From contig DAORAL010000015.1 in the NCBI GenBank assembly GCA_035344155.1, positions 57,317-121,316 of the forward strand: a DNA stretch of 64,000 bases. Reading direction: 5' to 3'. Within the stretch, counting starts at the first letter, position 1. Each line of letters begins with the position of its first letter. Shown here piece after piece: positions 15,428 through 23,790 of the stretch. The notes beneath the pieces were generated by a model, which worked only from the letters and a program-made list of their open reading frames with translations, did not search any database and was not told the DNA's origin. The DNA is from UBA1845 sp002338715 (GTDB lineage: Bacteria; Planctomycetota; Phycisphaerae; UBA1845). The position numbers and the translations under genes are program-made.

Positions 15428-16542
15428 GCGCTGTGTGCAGCGTTGACAATCATCTTCGCGGCCCGTTCGACTTCTTCATCGGTCGTATACCGCCCAAGGC
15501 TGAACCGCACCGTCCCCAGCGCCAGTTCCGGCGACACGCCCATCGCAGACAGCACCGGCGACACAAACGGCTTATCACCATGACACGCCGCCCCCGCACT
15601 CGCGCAAATTTCCGGCGCGTTGGCTAGAACTTCCGCACCGATTTTCCCGCGAAACGCAATGCTCAGCGTACCCGGCAGCCGTTCGGTCGGATGACCATGA
15701 ACCACAACGTCATCGCCCAATTCATTTTGAAGTGTTTGCTGCAACGTGTCGCGCTGCCGGCGCGTCTTGTCGCTCGATCGATCGGTCCGCACCAACTCCG
15801 CGGCTTTTCCGAGCGCGACGACGTTGGCCACCGGTTCCGTACCCGCGCGTCGACCTTTCTCATGACCCGCACCGTGTATCAGCGGTTCGAGCGTGACGCC
15901 TTCGCGAATAAACATCGCCCCGATGCCCTGCGGCGCGTAGCACTTGTGCCCGGCAAACGTCAGCAGATCAACGCCGAGCCCGCTGGCAGTGACAGGAATT
16001 TTTCCGACGGCTTGTGCGGCATCGGTGTGCATCCATGCGCCGGAATCTCGTGCGATCTTTGCGATGTCGGCGATCGGTTGAATCGTACCGACTTCGTTGT
16101 TGGCCAGCATGACCGAAACCAGAATCGTGTCGGGTCGAAGCGCCGTGCGAATGTCATCGGGATCGACCATGCCGGTGGAATCGACGCCGACGCGGGTGAC
16201 TTCGAAACCGTTTTCTTCAAGAAACGCGCACGACTTCAAGATCGCCGCATGCTCGATTACCGTCGTGACGATGTGCCGACCCGCATCCATCCGCGCCCAT
16301 GCCGCACCCTTGATCGCGTGGTTGCAACCTTCGGAACCGCCCGAATTGAAAATGACTTCGTCGTCATTCACTTCGAGCATCGCAGCGATTTGTGACCGAG
16401 CGTGATCGACGGCTGCCCGCATCGCCCGCCCGGGTGCATGCGGACTCGAAGGATTGCCATGATGCTCAAGAAGAAACGGCGTCATCGCGGCTGCGGCGGC
16501 TGGATCAATCGGCGTCGATGAATTGTGATCGAAGTAGATCAA
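15424..16542 (-). CDS. Cysteine desulfurase, NifS/IscS family
   Basis: PLP enzyme that removes sulfur from cysteine as a persulfide for Fe-S clusters, thiolated tRNA or cofactors. The 372-residue protein shows the family start IYFDHNSSTPID, the PLP His in VIEHAAIL, the PLP-anchoring lysine in TFAGHKCYAPQGIG, and the mobile cysteine loop ASAGAACHGD with the catalytic Cys. The short form of this loop is typical of NifS/IscS (group I) enzymes. It begins with TTG at 16542 and its TAG stop is shared with a family-A repeat. No iscU or other cluster-assembly gene is adjacent, so whether it is the housekeeping IscS cannot be decided. Confidence 0.92.
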   Translation of the reverse strand: MIYFDHNSSTPIDPAAAAAMTPFLLEHHGNPSSPHAPGRAMRAAVDHARSQIAAMLEVNDDEVIFNSGGSEGCNHAIKGAAWARMDAGRHIVTTVIEHAAILKSCAFLEENGFEVTRVGVDSTGMVDPDDIRTALRPDTILVSVMLANNEVGTIQPIADIAKIARDSGAWMHTDAAQAVGKIPVTASGLGVDLLTFAGHKCYAPQGIGAMFIREGVTLEPLIHGAGHEKGRRAGTEPVANVVALGKAAELVRTDRSSDKTRRQRDTLQQTLQNELGDDVVVHGHPTERLPGTLSIAFRGKIGAEVLANAPEICASAGAACHGDKPFVSPVLSAMGVSPELALGTVRFSLGRYTTDEEVERAAKMIVNAAHSA

Positions 16543-16577
16543 GGCGTGCCCCTACGCTGCTTCGTATACGTCAAACG

Positions 16578-17492
16578 TCACGCGGCAAACATGGCGTCGA
16601 CATAGGCCTGCGGATCGAACGGTTCGAGATCGTTTTCCGTTTCGCCAAGACCAACGAACTTCACCGGGACGTTGAGCTTGTCGCGAATGCCGATGACGAT
16701 TCCGCCCTTGGCGCTGCCGTCAAGTTTGGAAAGGACGATACCGCTGACGTCGACATGCTCGCTGAATTGCGACGCCTGCAGGATCGCGTTCTGACCGATC
16801 GTCGCATCCAACACGAGCAACACTTCATGCGGCGCGCCTTCGATTTTCTTCTGCACGACTTTTTGAATCTTCGAAAGCTCACGCATCAGGTTGTCCTGCG
16901 TGTGCAGGCGGCCGGCGGTATCCACGATGAGCACATCGGCATTGCGCGCTACGGCGGCTTCGCACGCATCGTAGGCCACAGCCCCCGGGTCCGCACCCTG
17001 CTGATGCTTGACGATCTGCACGCCGATGCGATCAGCCCACACCGTAAGTTGCTCAACCGCCGCAGCCCGATACGTATCAGCCGCAGCGACGATCACCTTC
17101 TTGCCCTGATTCGAAAGCAACTTCGCAAGCTTGGCGATGCTGGTTGTCTTACCCGAACCGTTGATGCCAGCGACGAGCACAACCGTCGGACCTTGTGGGG
17201 CGTAGTTGAGTGTGCGGTCGCCTTCGGGCCACTTCTCGACGATCACGGACTTGAGATGCTCGACGATCTCCTGCGTCTCGCTGATCTTTCCCTTCTTCCA
17301 TGCCTTGCGCACGGAGTCGATCAACTCAGCCGTCGCGGTCGGGCCGATGTCCGAAACAAGCATCGTGTCTTCCAACTCGTTGAGAACGGCTTCATCGATC
17401 TTCTTACCGAATGGCAGAATCGAACGAAATCCCGCACCGATCTTGTCGCGGGTCTTGGCCAATCCCCTCTTGAGCTTGTCGAACAATCCCAC
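16578..17492 (-). CDS. ftsY: Signal recognition particle receptor FtsY
   Basis: GTPase that docks SRP-ribosome complexes at the membrane. The 304-residue protein has the N domain (about 1-90) and the G domain with GINGSGKTTSIAKLA, DTYRAAAVEQL, DTAGRL, SKLDGSAKGG and the FVGLGETENDLEPF closing motif. The N-terminal acidic A domain is essentially absent; the protein starts almost directly with the amphipathic helix MGLFDKLKRGLAKTR, as in other short FtsY proteins. The start codon is GTG at 17492. It lies six bases after nusB, probably one transcript with ribH and nusB. Confidence 0.97.
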   Translation of the reverse strand: MGLFDKLKRGLAKTRDKIGAGFRSILPFGKKIDEAVLNELEDTMLVSDIGPTATAELIDSVRKAWKKGKISETQEIVEHLKSVIVEKWPEGDRTLNYAPQGPTVVLVAGINGSGKTTSIAKLAKLLSNQGKKVIVAAADTYRAAAVEQLTVWADRIGVQIVKHQQGADPGAVAYDACEAAVARNADVLIVDTAGRLHTQDNLMRELSKIQKVVQKKIEGAPHEVLLVLDATIGQNAILQASQFSEHVDVSGIVLSKLDGSAKGGIVIGIRDKLNVPVKFVGLGETENDLEPFDPQAYVDAMFAA

Positions 17493-17498
17493 GTCTGA

Positions 17499-17927
17499 CT
17501 ATCCCTTCTGCTCTCGTGCATCTGGATCGATCGTCGCCCAGACTTTATCGAGAATGCCATTGACGAAAGCGCCTGATTCAGCCGAGCCAAACTCCTTGGC
17601 GATCTCGATGGCCTCGTTGATGATGACTTTTGGCGGTGCTTGTTTCAGATCGAACTCGGCCAGCGCCACGCGAAGCACGTTGCGATCCACCGACGACATG
17701 CGGGCCATCGTCCAGCCCTTTGAATGCTGTGCGATTTCTTTCTCGACGACGTCCCTCTCGCGCCACGCCAACTCGACGAGATCATGGGCGTACGAAAGCG
17801 TCTCACCAGATTCGATGTGGTCGGCTAGGAACGTCGCAACTTTTGGAAGGTATTCGTCACCCTGTGCGTCAAGCTGGCAGAGCGCCTGCATGCCAAGGAT
17901 TCGCGCCTTGTGTCGATCGATTGCCAA
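17499..17927 (-). CDS. nusB: Transcription antitermination factor NusB
   Basis: All-helical RNA-binding protein that joins the rRNA antitermination complex with NusE. The sequence has the expected N-terminal arginine-rich helix (AIDRHKARILGMQALCQLD) and the C-terminal core VDRNVLRVALAEF, KVIINEAIEIAKEFG and FVNGILDKV. The preferred start is TTG 17927, which has GGGG six bases upstream and gives about 142 residues; TTG 17945 adds six residues but places the GGGG inside the gene. It is followed six bases after its stop by ftsY. Upstream lies ribH, separated by a family-A repeat pair; a ribH-nusB order is common in bacteria. Confidence 0.94.
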   Translation of the reverse strand: MAIDRHKARILGMQALCQLDAQGDEYLPKVATFLADHIESGETLSYAHDLVELAWRERDVVEKEIAQHSKGWTMARMSSVDRNVLRVALAEFDLKQAPPKVIINEAIEIAKEFGSAESGAFVNGILDKVWATIDPDAREQKG

Positions 17928-17973
17928 AGTTTTCCCCGCTCCCAATCACTACACGATGCTTCAATACAAATTC

Positions 17974-18037
17974 GGAGGGTGGGCTGTGCCCACCATGTTG
18001 CACGCATTCGAACGGCGGTGGGCACGGCCCACCCTAC
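17974..18037. repeat. Family-A REP pair (BIME) between ribH and nusB
   Basis: Copy 1: head GGAG (17974-17977) in place of GTAG, stem GGTGGGC, loop TGT, GCCCACC to 17994. Copy 2 inverted: GGTGGGC 18017-18023, loop ACG, GCCCACC 18027-18033, CTAC 18034-18037. The 22 nt spacer has the family words ATG, ATTCGAACGGC. It lies inside a probable operon. Confidence 0.88.
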
Positions 18038-18040
18038 CAC

Positions 18041-18517
18041 TTAATTCCCTTTGGACAGAATCGAAAGCAAGCTTACCAGTTCGATCGCACTGGCGGCTGC
18101 GTCCGAACCTTTGTTACCGGCTTTGCTGCCCGCACGCTCGATGGCCTGCTCCAACGTATCCGACGTGATCAAACCAAACGTGGTCGGTACGCCCGTGTCC
18201 AATCCGACCTGCGCAATGCCCCGCGCGGCTTGCCCGGCGACATAATCAAAATGTGGCGTCTGACCGCGAATCACGCAACCGAGACAAACCACCGCATCAA
18301 ACGCTCCACTCGCTGCCGCCCGCTTGGCCATGAACGGCAACTCAAACGCACCGGGCACGTACATCACGCTGATGTCATCGTCGGCGGTCCCGTGACGCAC
18401 CAACGTATCGATCGCACCGTCCACCAGCTTGCTGGTGATAAAATCATTGAAGCGGCTGACGATAAGCACGAACTTAAAGCCCCCACTATTCATTTCACCG
18501 GAAATACGCTGGGCCAT
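18041..18517 (-). CDS. ribH: 6,7-dimethyl-8-ribityllumazine synthase
   Basis: Penultimate enzyme of riboflavin synthesis, forming an icosahedral or pentameric shell. The 158 residues carry the substrate-binding phrases IVSRFNDFI, VPGAFELPFMAKR, CLGCVIRGQTPHFDYV and VPTTFGLITSDTLEQAIERAG, all canonical. I start at ATG 18517 (MAQRISGEM) because GGAG lies eight bases upstream; the open frame extends to 18571 without such a site. It is the first gene of the ribH-nusB-ftsY run. Other rib genes are not in the window. Confidence 0.96.
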   Translation of the reverse strand: MAQRISGEMNSGGFKFVLIVSRFNDFITSKLVDGAIDTLVRHGTADDDISVMYVPGAFELPFMAKRAAASGAFDAVVCLGCVIRGQTPHFDYVAGQAARGIAQVGLDTGVPTTFGLITSDTLEQAIERAGSKAGNKGSDAAASAIELVSLLSILSKGN

Positions 18518-18755
18518 TTTAAGACTCCTGCTGGCGGGCGGATCATATCCAACTGAACCGCAAATCATCACTGAACTGCTGTTTATATCGGTTGGCCAAT
18601 TGTGACCAATCGCCTCAAAGGGTCAAGGGTGCCCAATGGCGGCGAATAAGTGTCAAATGAGCCTCAATTCGCGATGTTGGGCTTGTGCTGGCTAGCCGGG
18701 CCACACAGAATACGGACCAGTCACCTGGAACCGATACCGATTTGAGGGAAACACC

Positions 18756-20027
18756 ATGCACAACAGGACAAACCGACGAATGACCGGGCCAATCATCTGC
18801 GGCTTACTTGGCTGTGCCATGGTCGCGATGACCGGCACAGCAACACAGGCCGGATCACCCGATTGGCCGCAATGGGGTGGACCTTCGCGCGACTTCAAAG
18901 TCACCGCACCCAAGCTCGCCGACGCCTGGCCCGAATCAGGCCCCAAAGTGAAATGGCGTCGCCCGCTGGGCGAAGGCTACTCGGCGATCGCGGCGAAGGA
19001 CGGCGAACTCTACACCATGTATCGCAAAGGGGGCCAGGATGTCATCGTCGCCCTCAGTGCAAACACCGGCGAGACCAAATGGGAGTACGCCTATGACGCC
19101 CCACCCAACGAAGGCAACACCGACCGCTTCGGCACCGGCCCCAACGCCACACCGCTCGTCCTCGAAGACCGCATCATCACGCTGGGCTTCACCGGCATCA
19201 TGCAATGCGTCGATCGCGCGACCGGCAAACCGATCTGGTCGCATGATCTGGTCAAGGATTACGAAGGACAGGTTCTCGATTTCGGGTCGGCGGCCAGCCC
19301 GCTCCTCTACAAGGGCAACGTGATCGCACTCGTGGGTGGTGAAAAGAACGGCATCATGGCCTTCAACGCGAAAGACGGTTCGGTTGTCTGGAAAAGCGAG
19401 CCGTACAGCGTCAACTATGCATCACCCGTTGTGATCAACGTCGATGGACAGGATCAGATTGTGTTCTTCACCGCGAGCGACGTCGTCGCTGTCGACGCGA
19501 CCAACGGCAAGTTCCTCTGGAGCTATCCCTGCACCAACCAATACAAAACCAACGCAACCGATGCGATATGGGGCGAAGACAATCTGTTGTGGGTTGCAAC
19601 GCAGCTTGATGGCGGCGCTCGCGTGCTGCGACTGTCGCAGAAAGACGGCAAGACGACCGTCGAGAAAGTTTGGGAATCCGCAAAAGTCAAACTATTCCAT
19701 TGGAATGCCATACGCATCGGCGATTATGTCTATGCGTCGATCGGCGACAAAGTCACATTGTTGTCAGCCGTCAACATCAAGACCGGCGAAGTGGCGTGGA
19801 AGGAACGCGGTTACCACAAAGCCAACTGCATCTACGCCGATGACAAGCTGATTTTCCTCGATGAAAACGGCGTGCTGGCGATGGCGAGGATTTCGCCGCA
19901 AGGGATGGAAACCCTTGGAAAAGCAGAGCTATTTGAAAAACCGGCATGGACTGTTCCGACCCTCGTCGGTGACACGCTCTACGCCCGCGATACCAAAGAA
20001 ATCGTTGCGTTTGATCTGGGGGCGTAG
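18756..20027 (+). CDS. Secreted PQQ-like beta-propeller protein
   Basis: A 423-residue exported protein with an N-terminal signal peptide (ICGLLGCAMVAMTGTATQA) followed by a WD40/PQQ-like propeller. Repeats carry the usual phrase in which a residue pair is read against a value and compared: ANTGETKWEYA, RATGKPIWSHDL, AKDGSVVWKSEP, ATNGKFLWSYP and IKTGEVAWKERG. The opening DWPQWGGPSRD is the standard first blade of a large planctomycete/verrucomicrobial family often annotated as BamB-like or alcohol-dehydrogenase-like; none of the PQQ- or calcium-binding residues of true quinoprotein dehydrogenases is evident. The role is therefore likely structural or ligand-binding in the periplasm. GGGA lies 9 bases before the ATG, and a strong terminator follows. 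Confidence 0.88.
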   Translation: MHNRTNRRMTGPIICGLLGCAMVAMTGTATQAGSPDWPQWGGPSRDFKVTAPKLADAWPESGPKVKWRRPLGEGYSAIAAKDGELYTMYRKGGQDVIVALSANTGETKWEYAYDAPPNEGNTDRFGTGPNATPLVLEDRIITLGFTGIMQCVDRATGKPIWSHDLVKDYEGQVLDFGSAASPLLYKGNVIALVGGEKNGIMAFNAKDGSVVWKSEPYSVNYASPVVINVDGQDQIVFFTASDVVAVDATNGKFLWSYPCTNQYKTNATDAIWGEDNLLWVATQLDGGARVLRLSQKDGKTTVEKVWESAKVKLFHWNAIRIGDYVYASIGDKVTLLSAVNIKTGEVAWKERGYHKANCIYADDKLIFLDENGVLAMARISPQGMETLGKAELFEKPAWTVPTLVGDTLYARDTKEIVAFDLGA

Positions 20028-20074
20028 GCACGCATCCTGTTTGCACTTGAAGCGGGACAACACAAATACAATCG

Positions 20075-20117
20075 AACCGTTGATTCCGAGTTAATCGGGA
20101 TCAACGGTTTTCCTTTT
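20075..20117 (+). terminator. Intrinsic terminator after the propeller gene
   Basis: Ten perfect base pairs join AACCGTTGAT (20075-20084) with ATCAACGGTT (20100-20109), extended by partial inner pairing, and are followed by TTTCCTTTT. Confidence 0.85.
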
Positions 20118-20208
20118 GCTGCGCCAGCGACGACGACGATTGCGATTTCAAGCCATGCGCGGTACGGAGATTGGTACTTGCCAGAAATGACTTTCTTTTC
20201 CCCCCTGG

Positions 20209-20228
20209 ATTCCCGCTTTCGCGGGAAT
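20209..20228. repeat. Family-F hairpin repeat
   Basis: ATTCCCGC (20209-20216), TTTC, GCGGGAAT (20221-20228), flanked by CCTGG and GACGGCG as in the other copies at 15381-15400 and 58740-58759. It lies just before the 3' end of the UbiA-like gene. Confidence 0.8.
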
Positions 20229-20237
20229 GACGGCGCT

Positions 20238-21221
20238 TTAAAGAACTGGCGGCATGTTCATCAGCACGTCGATGACGGTGCACGTCGCCAGGAGGAGACT
20301 GACGATTCCGTTGATGGTAAAGAACGCGAGATTGACTTTCGAAAAATCGTCGGGTCGAACGCTTAAGTTTTCAATCAATAGCAGCACGGCCACGATGCCA
20401 ACACCGACAAAATAGACCCAGCCCAATCCCGACAGTTTTCCGACCAACACCAGCAATCCAACAACCAACACATGCGCAACCCGCGTGATCATCAGCGCCG
20501 CACCCGGGCCGATTTTCGATGGCAGGCTGAACAACCCTTCCTTCCGATCAACGTCGATATCCTGGCACGCGTAGATGATATCGAACCCCGCCATCCACAG
20601 CATCACCGTCACCCAAAGCAGAACCGCCGGCCAACCCAGCGTTGCGGGATGAATCGCGATCCAAGCCGCCAGTGGCGACAAGCCAATGGCACACCCCAGC
20701 CAAAAATGCGACCACCGCGTGAATCGCTTCGCAAAGGAATATCCGCAAAGCATCATCAACACCGGACCGCCAAGCAGCATCGGCCAGGGGTTGTCGAACT
20801 TGATATAAAACCCGAAGCAACCGATCGCGTATGTCACGAAGAAGATCGCAAGAAACACCCACGCCTGCAGCATCGTCAATTTGCCAGCCGGCAGTGGGCG
20901 CGTTGCGGTTCGCGGATTTCTGGCATCGATTCGTGCGTCAACGATTCGGTTGAAGGTCATCGCCACACTGCGGGCGGCCACCATGCACACGACGATCAAA
21001 ACCAAGTGCAGCCAACTCGGTCGTTGACCCGGCAGCGACCTTCCGGCTAGAAACGTGGCCATGATGGCGAACGGCAGCGCAAACACCGAGTGGGCGAACT
21101 TGATCATATCCGTCCAGACGCGAATAGACTCGATCGCGCCGCGTTTGGCGGGCCCAAAGTCGGCGGACTCGGAAGCGGGGCTCGATGCGCTGATGGGTGA
21201 CTGGTCTGACGGCGCGTTCAA
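20238..21221 (-). CDS. ubiA: UbiA-family polyprenyltransferase (MqnP/UbiA type)
   Basis: Integral membrane enzyme that attaches a polyprenyl chain to an aromatic ring in quinone synthesis. The two aspartate-rich motifs are clear: NRIVDARIDARNPRTATRPLP and, in the second half, DIIYACQDIDVDRKEGLFSLP. About eight to nine membrane helices give 327 residues. The sequence style (WTDMIKFAHSVFALPFA at the start) fits the MqnP/UbiA-like group that works in the futalosine menaquinone pathway, which is common in planctomycetes; the acceptor cannot be decided from sequence alone. The start is TTG 21221, overlapping the ubiX stop as TTGA. It is the last gene of a coupled operon with ubiE and ubiX. Confidence 0.9.
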   Translation of the reverse strand: MNAPSDQSPISASSPASESADFGPAKRGAIESIRVWTDMIKFAHSVFALPFAIMATFLAGRSLPGQRPSWLHLVLIVVCMVAARSVAMTFNRIVDARIDARNPRTATRPLPAGKLTMLQAWVFLAIFFVTYAIGCFGFYIKFDNPWPMLLGGPVLMMLCGYSFAKRFTRWSHFWLGCAIGLSPLAAWIAIHPATLGWPAVLLWVTVMLWMAGFDIIYACQDIDVDRKEGLFSLPSKIGPGAALMITRVAHVLVVGLLVLVGKLSGLGWVYFVGVGIVAVLLLIENLSVRPDDFSKVNLAFFTINGIVSLLLATCTVIDVLMNMPPVL

Positions 21222-21877
21222 CTTGCATCCTTTGAACTGGCTGATTGGCTGGAATCATCTGCTTGGGTCTTGAGCATGTCGGTCCAGCGCGTGTTGAGGC
21301 TGTGCGGCACACCGACGAGATCCAGCAGTTTGCCCACGACAAAATCAACAACGTCATCAAGCGTCTTCGGGAGCATATAAAACCCCGGTGATGCCGGACA
21401 AATCACCGCGCCGGCATGGCTGAGTCGCAGCGCGTTCTCGAGGTCGAGGTGCCCCATCGGCATTTCGCGCGTCACCAGCACGAGGCGGCGACGCTCCTTC
21501 AACGTCACCTGAGCCGCGCGCGTCAGCACGTTTCCGCCCAGGCCGGCTGCGATCGAACCGAGCGTGTTGCTGCTGCACGGGCAGATGATCATGCCGTCGG
21601 TGTGCATCGAACCGCTGGCGATGCTGCTGCCGACGTCTTGATGCGGATGGATGATGAGTTGCGAGTTGTCTCTCCCCAAAAGGGTCTGAGCGTTCACTTC
21701 GCTGTAGTCGAGTTCGTCGTGAAACAAGCGCCGCCCATAAGGCGTGATCGCCAAATGCACTTCAGACCCGGCATCGACGAGACACTGGATGAGTCGCTGG
21801 GCATACATCGCCCCGCTGGCGCCGGTGACGCCCACGACGATTCGCTTGGATGTTTTGTTATCGTTCACTGAAGTCAT
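21218..21877 (-). CDS. ubiX: Flavin prenyltransferase UbiX
   Basis: Makes prenylated FMN, the cofactor of UbiD-family decarboxylases needed for quinone synthesis. The 219-residue protein shows the flavoprotein start RIVVGVTGASGAMYAQRL, the loop GSMHTDGMIICPCSSNTLGSIAAG, the phosphate-binding ERRRLVLVTREMPM, and PASPGFYMLP near the C-terminus, all family signatures. I start at ATG 21877; the frame continues upstream into the previous gene without support. It ends with a roughly 20-residue Ser/Asp-rich tail. The gene follows the TPR membrane protein by five bases and overlaps the ubiA start by TTGA. No UbiD-type partner is in the window. Confidence 0.94.
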   Translation of the reverse strand: MTSVNDNKTSKRIVVGVTGASGAMYAQRLIQCLVDAGSEVHLAITPYGRRLFHDELDYSEVNAQTLLGRDNSQLIIHPHQDVGSSIASGSMHTDGMIICPCSSNTLGSIAAGLGGNVLTRAAQVTLKERRRLVLVTREMPMGHLDLENALRLSHAGAVICPASPGFYMLPKTLDDVVDFVVGKLLDLVGVPHSLNTRWTDMLKTQADDSSQSASSKDAS

Positions 21878-21882
21878 CTTCG

Positions 21883-23790
21883 CTAGTTGGTCGCTTCCAA
21901 TTCGACGGGGGCGGGCTGGCGGAGGTAATCCCGCGCCGAATTCGCCCACATGCTGTCGGGGAACTCGCTGACCACCTGCTCGCATATCGTGCGGCCTTTC
22001 TGCACGTCGCCCAATTCAATCCACGTCATCGCCAAGCGGTAATATGCCTGCGGAAGCGCGTCGCCTTCCGGATATTCTTCGATGACATTTTCGAGCAGGT
22101 GGACGCGCTGCATCAGATCCTTCTGCTGAAGCGCGAGCAACACCTTGACATTGTCTTCGACCAGCGCTCGCGGATAAACTTCGAGCAACGTCGTCAGATT
22201 ATGCTCGTACAACATGTGATCCGGATCAGACTTGAGCAAACCTCCGCAGAACGGTTCGACGGAACGAGAACCACAGAGCGGCCGATCATCGTAGCGCGGA
22301 TCGCGTGCGTTGTTCTTCAGCAGGTCGCGCAGCTCACGCGCCCGTGAGTCGATGATATCCACATCGATCTTGAGCTGGTCGTCAGCCGGCGCACTCTTTA
22401 GAACACCGACCGCCCCTGGATCGCCGCGCGGTTCACGGGCTTTGTCGGCTTCATTCTCGCCGATGAGTCGATCCAGTTTGGCAATTGCGTCGGCAATAAA
22501 ATGATTGCGCGCTTCAATCAGCGAGAGCTTGTACAACGCCACTTTCGCGGCACGGGATTTTTCGGCATTTGCCAACAACTTTTTCCAAACAACCTCCGAC
22601 GCATCGGACGGGAAATCGGCGTAATAGCGCAGAATCTTCTCGCGGCTTCGAAACGCCTTCAGGTCGACGCGCATGTCGAGCGTCTGTCCTTGGAGGTAAA
22701 GGACATTCGCCGCGTACCGCGAGTCGGGAAAGTGCTTGAGAAAATGCTTGCACTCGTTGTTGATTGCGTCGCGCTGTTTTGCAAACTCGGTACGCACTTC
22801 GGACTTGACGTCCAATTCCAGCGCCATGCGAAACTCTAGCACCTCGCGGACCACGGGGAAGGGCTGCTTCGGTTCGGGTTGGGCCTGCCAGTAGCGATAG
22901 GCCAACCGCTCAAACTGCTCCGAAAAATTGTACTCCGGAACGTAGAACTCTTCCTGAAAATGGCGGGCCAACAACTGATAGTAAAGCTCGTCGCGCCCCA
23001 CATACTTTTCAAAAAACACGACAGGAAGCGCGAAACTCACCACCAGCAACGGCGCGATCACACCGGGGCGATAGTTCACCACCTTCGCCAGAAACAACAC
23101 GCCCCCCATCAGCAAACAAGACGCAACCGTCGCCAGAAGCCACGGCGCGATGAACTTGATTCGCTCGGATGGCACATACTCCGCCACCTGCTGGGCACTT
23201 TGCCGCGACGCGCCATAAAAATAAAACATCACCAGGACCATTCCCAGAAGCGCCGACGCATAGCGAAAGCGAAAGCGAAACGGTTTGATCGAAGCGAGGA
23301 TGCACGCGCCCGTCAACGTGATCGCCAACCAGGGCATGACCGCCACAAAGGCAACGATCAGCAAGAACGGAATGCAACTGACGAATCGATAGAGAATTGA
23401 GACTAAAATCGGAATCGAAACCAAAGCGGCCAGCAGCAGCCCCACGACCACCCCGTGCATCGGAATCAGGTCCAATCGCAGTGGAAAGAGCACGAAGTTC
23501 GCGAGGGTCGCATCGCCCCGAGGCAAAAACGTCTGCCCCAACTGCGACCAATAGTCGGGTTGCAAAAACGAAAACATCACGCCCGTTCGAATCCAATAGG
23601 CGAAGCAACCCAATCCGACGAACAGAACCGTGTTGATCAGAAGGAGGACAATCGCCCGGACGCGATACTTCGACGCAGACCGCGACCAGACATCGATCAC
23701 ATCAGGGTCCGTCCCGTCGTCGCGATTGATACTGTCGTTGCGGTTGATACTGTCGTCGCGTCTTGCGTTGGTTGCGTCAGCCGTCGTCAT
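21883..23790 (-). CDS. Membrane protein with C-terminal TPR-like repeats, in quinone operon
   Basis: I do not recognise this family. The 635 residues divide into a hydrophilic N-terminal segment (1-44) with a hexapeptide repeat, five or six membrane helices between about 45 and 262 (for example IVLLLINTVLFVGLGCFAYW and LLIVAFVAVMPWLAITL), and a soluble helical region from about 270 to the end. In the soluble part, phrases such as CKHFLKHFPDSRYAANVLYLQGQTLDM, LENVIEEYPEGDALPQAYYRLAMTWIE and VVSEFPDSMWANSARDYL are typical of TPR or outer-membrane-lipoprotein-like repeats. It overlaps ubiE by ATGA and is followed by ubiX after five bases, so it is co-translated with quinone genes. A scaffold role at the membrane is conceivable but not shown. 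Confidence 0.8.
   Translation of the reverse strand: MTTADATNARRDDSINRNDSINRDDGTDPDVIDVWSRSASKYRVRAIVLLLINTVLFVGLGCFAYWIRTGVMFSFLQPDYWSQLGQTFLPRGDATLANFVLFPLRLDLIPMHGVVVGLLLAALVSIPILVSILYRFVSCIPFLLIVAFVAVMPWLAITLTGACILASIKPFRFRFRYASALLGMVLVMFYFYGASRQSAQQVAEYVPSERIKFIAPWLLATVASCLLMGGVLFLAKVVNYRPGVIAPLLVVSFALPVVFFEKYVGRDELYYQLLARHFQEEFYVPEYNFSEQFERLAYRYWQAQPEPKQPFPVVREVLEFRMALELDVKSEVRTEFAKQRDAINNECKHFLKHFPDSRYAANVLYLQGQTLDMRVDLKAFRSREKILRYYADFPSDASEVVWKKLLANAEKSRAAKVALYKLSLIEARNHFIADAIAKLDRLIGENEADKAREPRGDPGAVGVLKSAPADDQLKIDVDIIDSRARELRDLLKNNARDPRYDDRPLCGSRSVEPFCGGLLKSDPDHMLYEHNLTTLLEVYPRALVEDNVKVLLALQQKDLMQRVHLLENVIEEYPEGDALPQAYYRLAMTWIELGDVQKGRTICEQVVSEFPDSMWANSARDYLRQPAPVELEATN
23716..23760. 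repeat. 18 bp tandem repeat inside coding sequence, 2.5 copies
   Basis: Two and a half copies of GTCGTCGCGATTGATACT (with C/T and A/G changes) encode the peptide repeat RDDSIN-RNDSIN-RDD at the N-terminus of the TPR membrane protein. The length preserves the frame. Confidence 0.8.

Noticed and set aside
15691..16395. Long plus-strand frame (234 codons) opposite the cysteine desulfurase
   Set aside because: It is the antisense shadow of a clear gene; high GC produces long open antisense frames. The same applies to 8686-9744, 10134-11108, 28597-29637 and 32985-34043.
17974..18037. CRISPR-like repeat-spacer-repeat pattern
   Set aside because: The repeats are inverted, not direct, and occur as scattered pairs rather than arrays; no cas gene is in the window.
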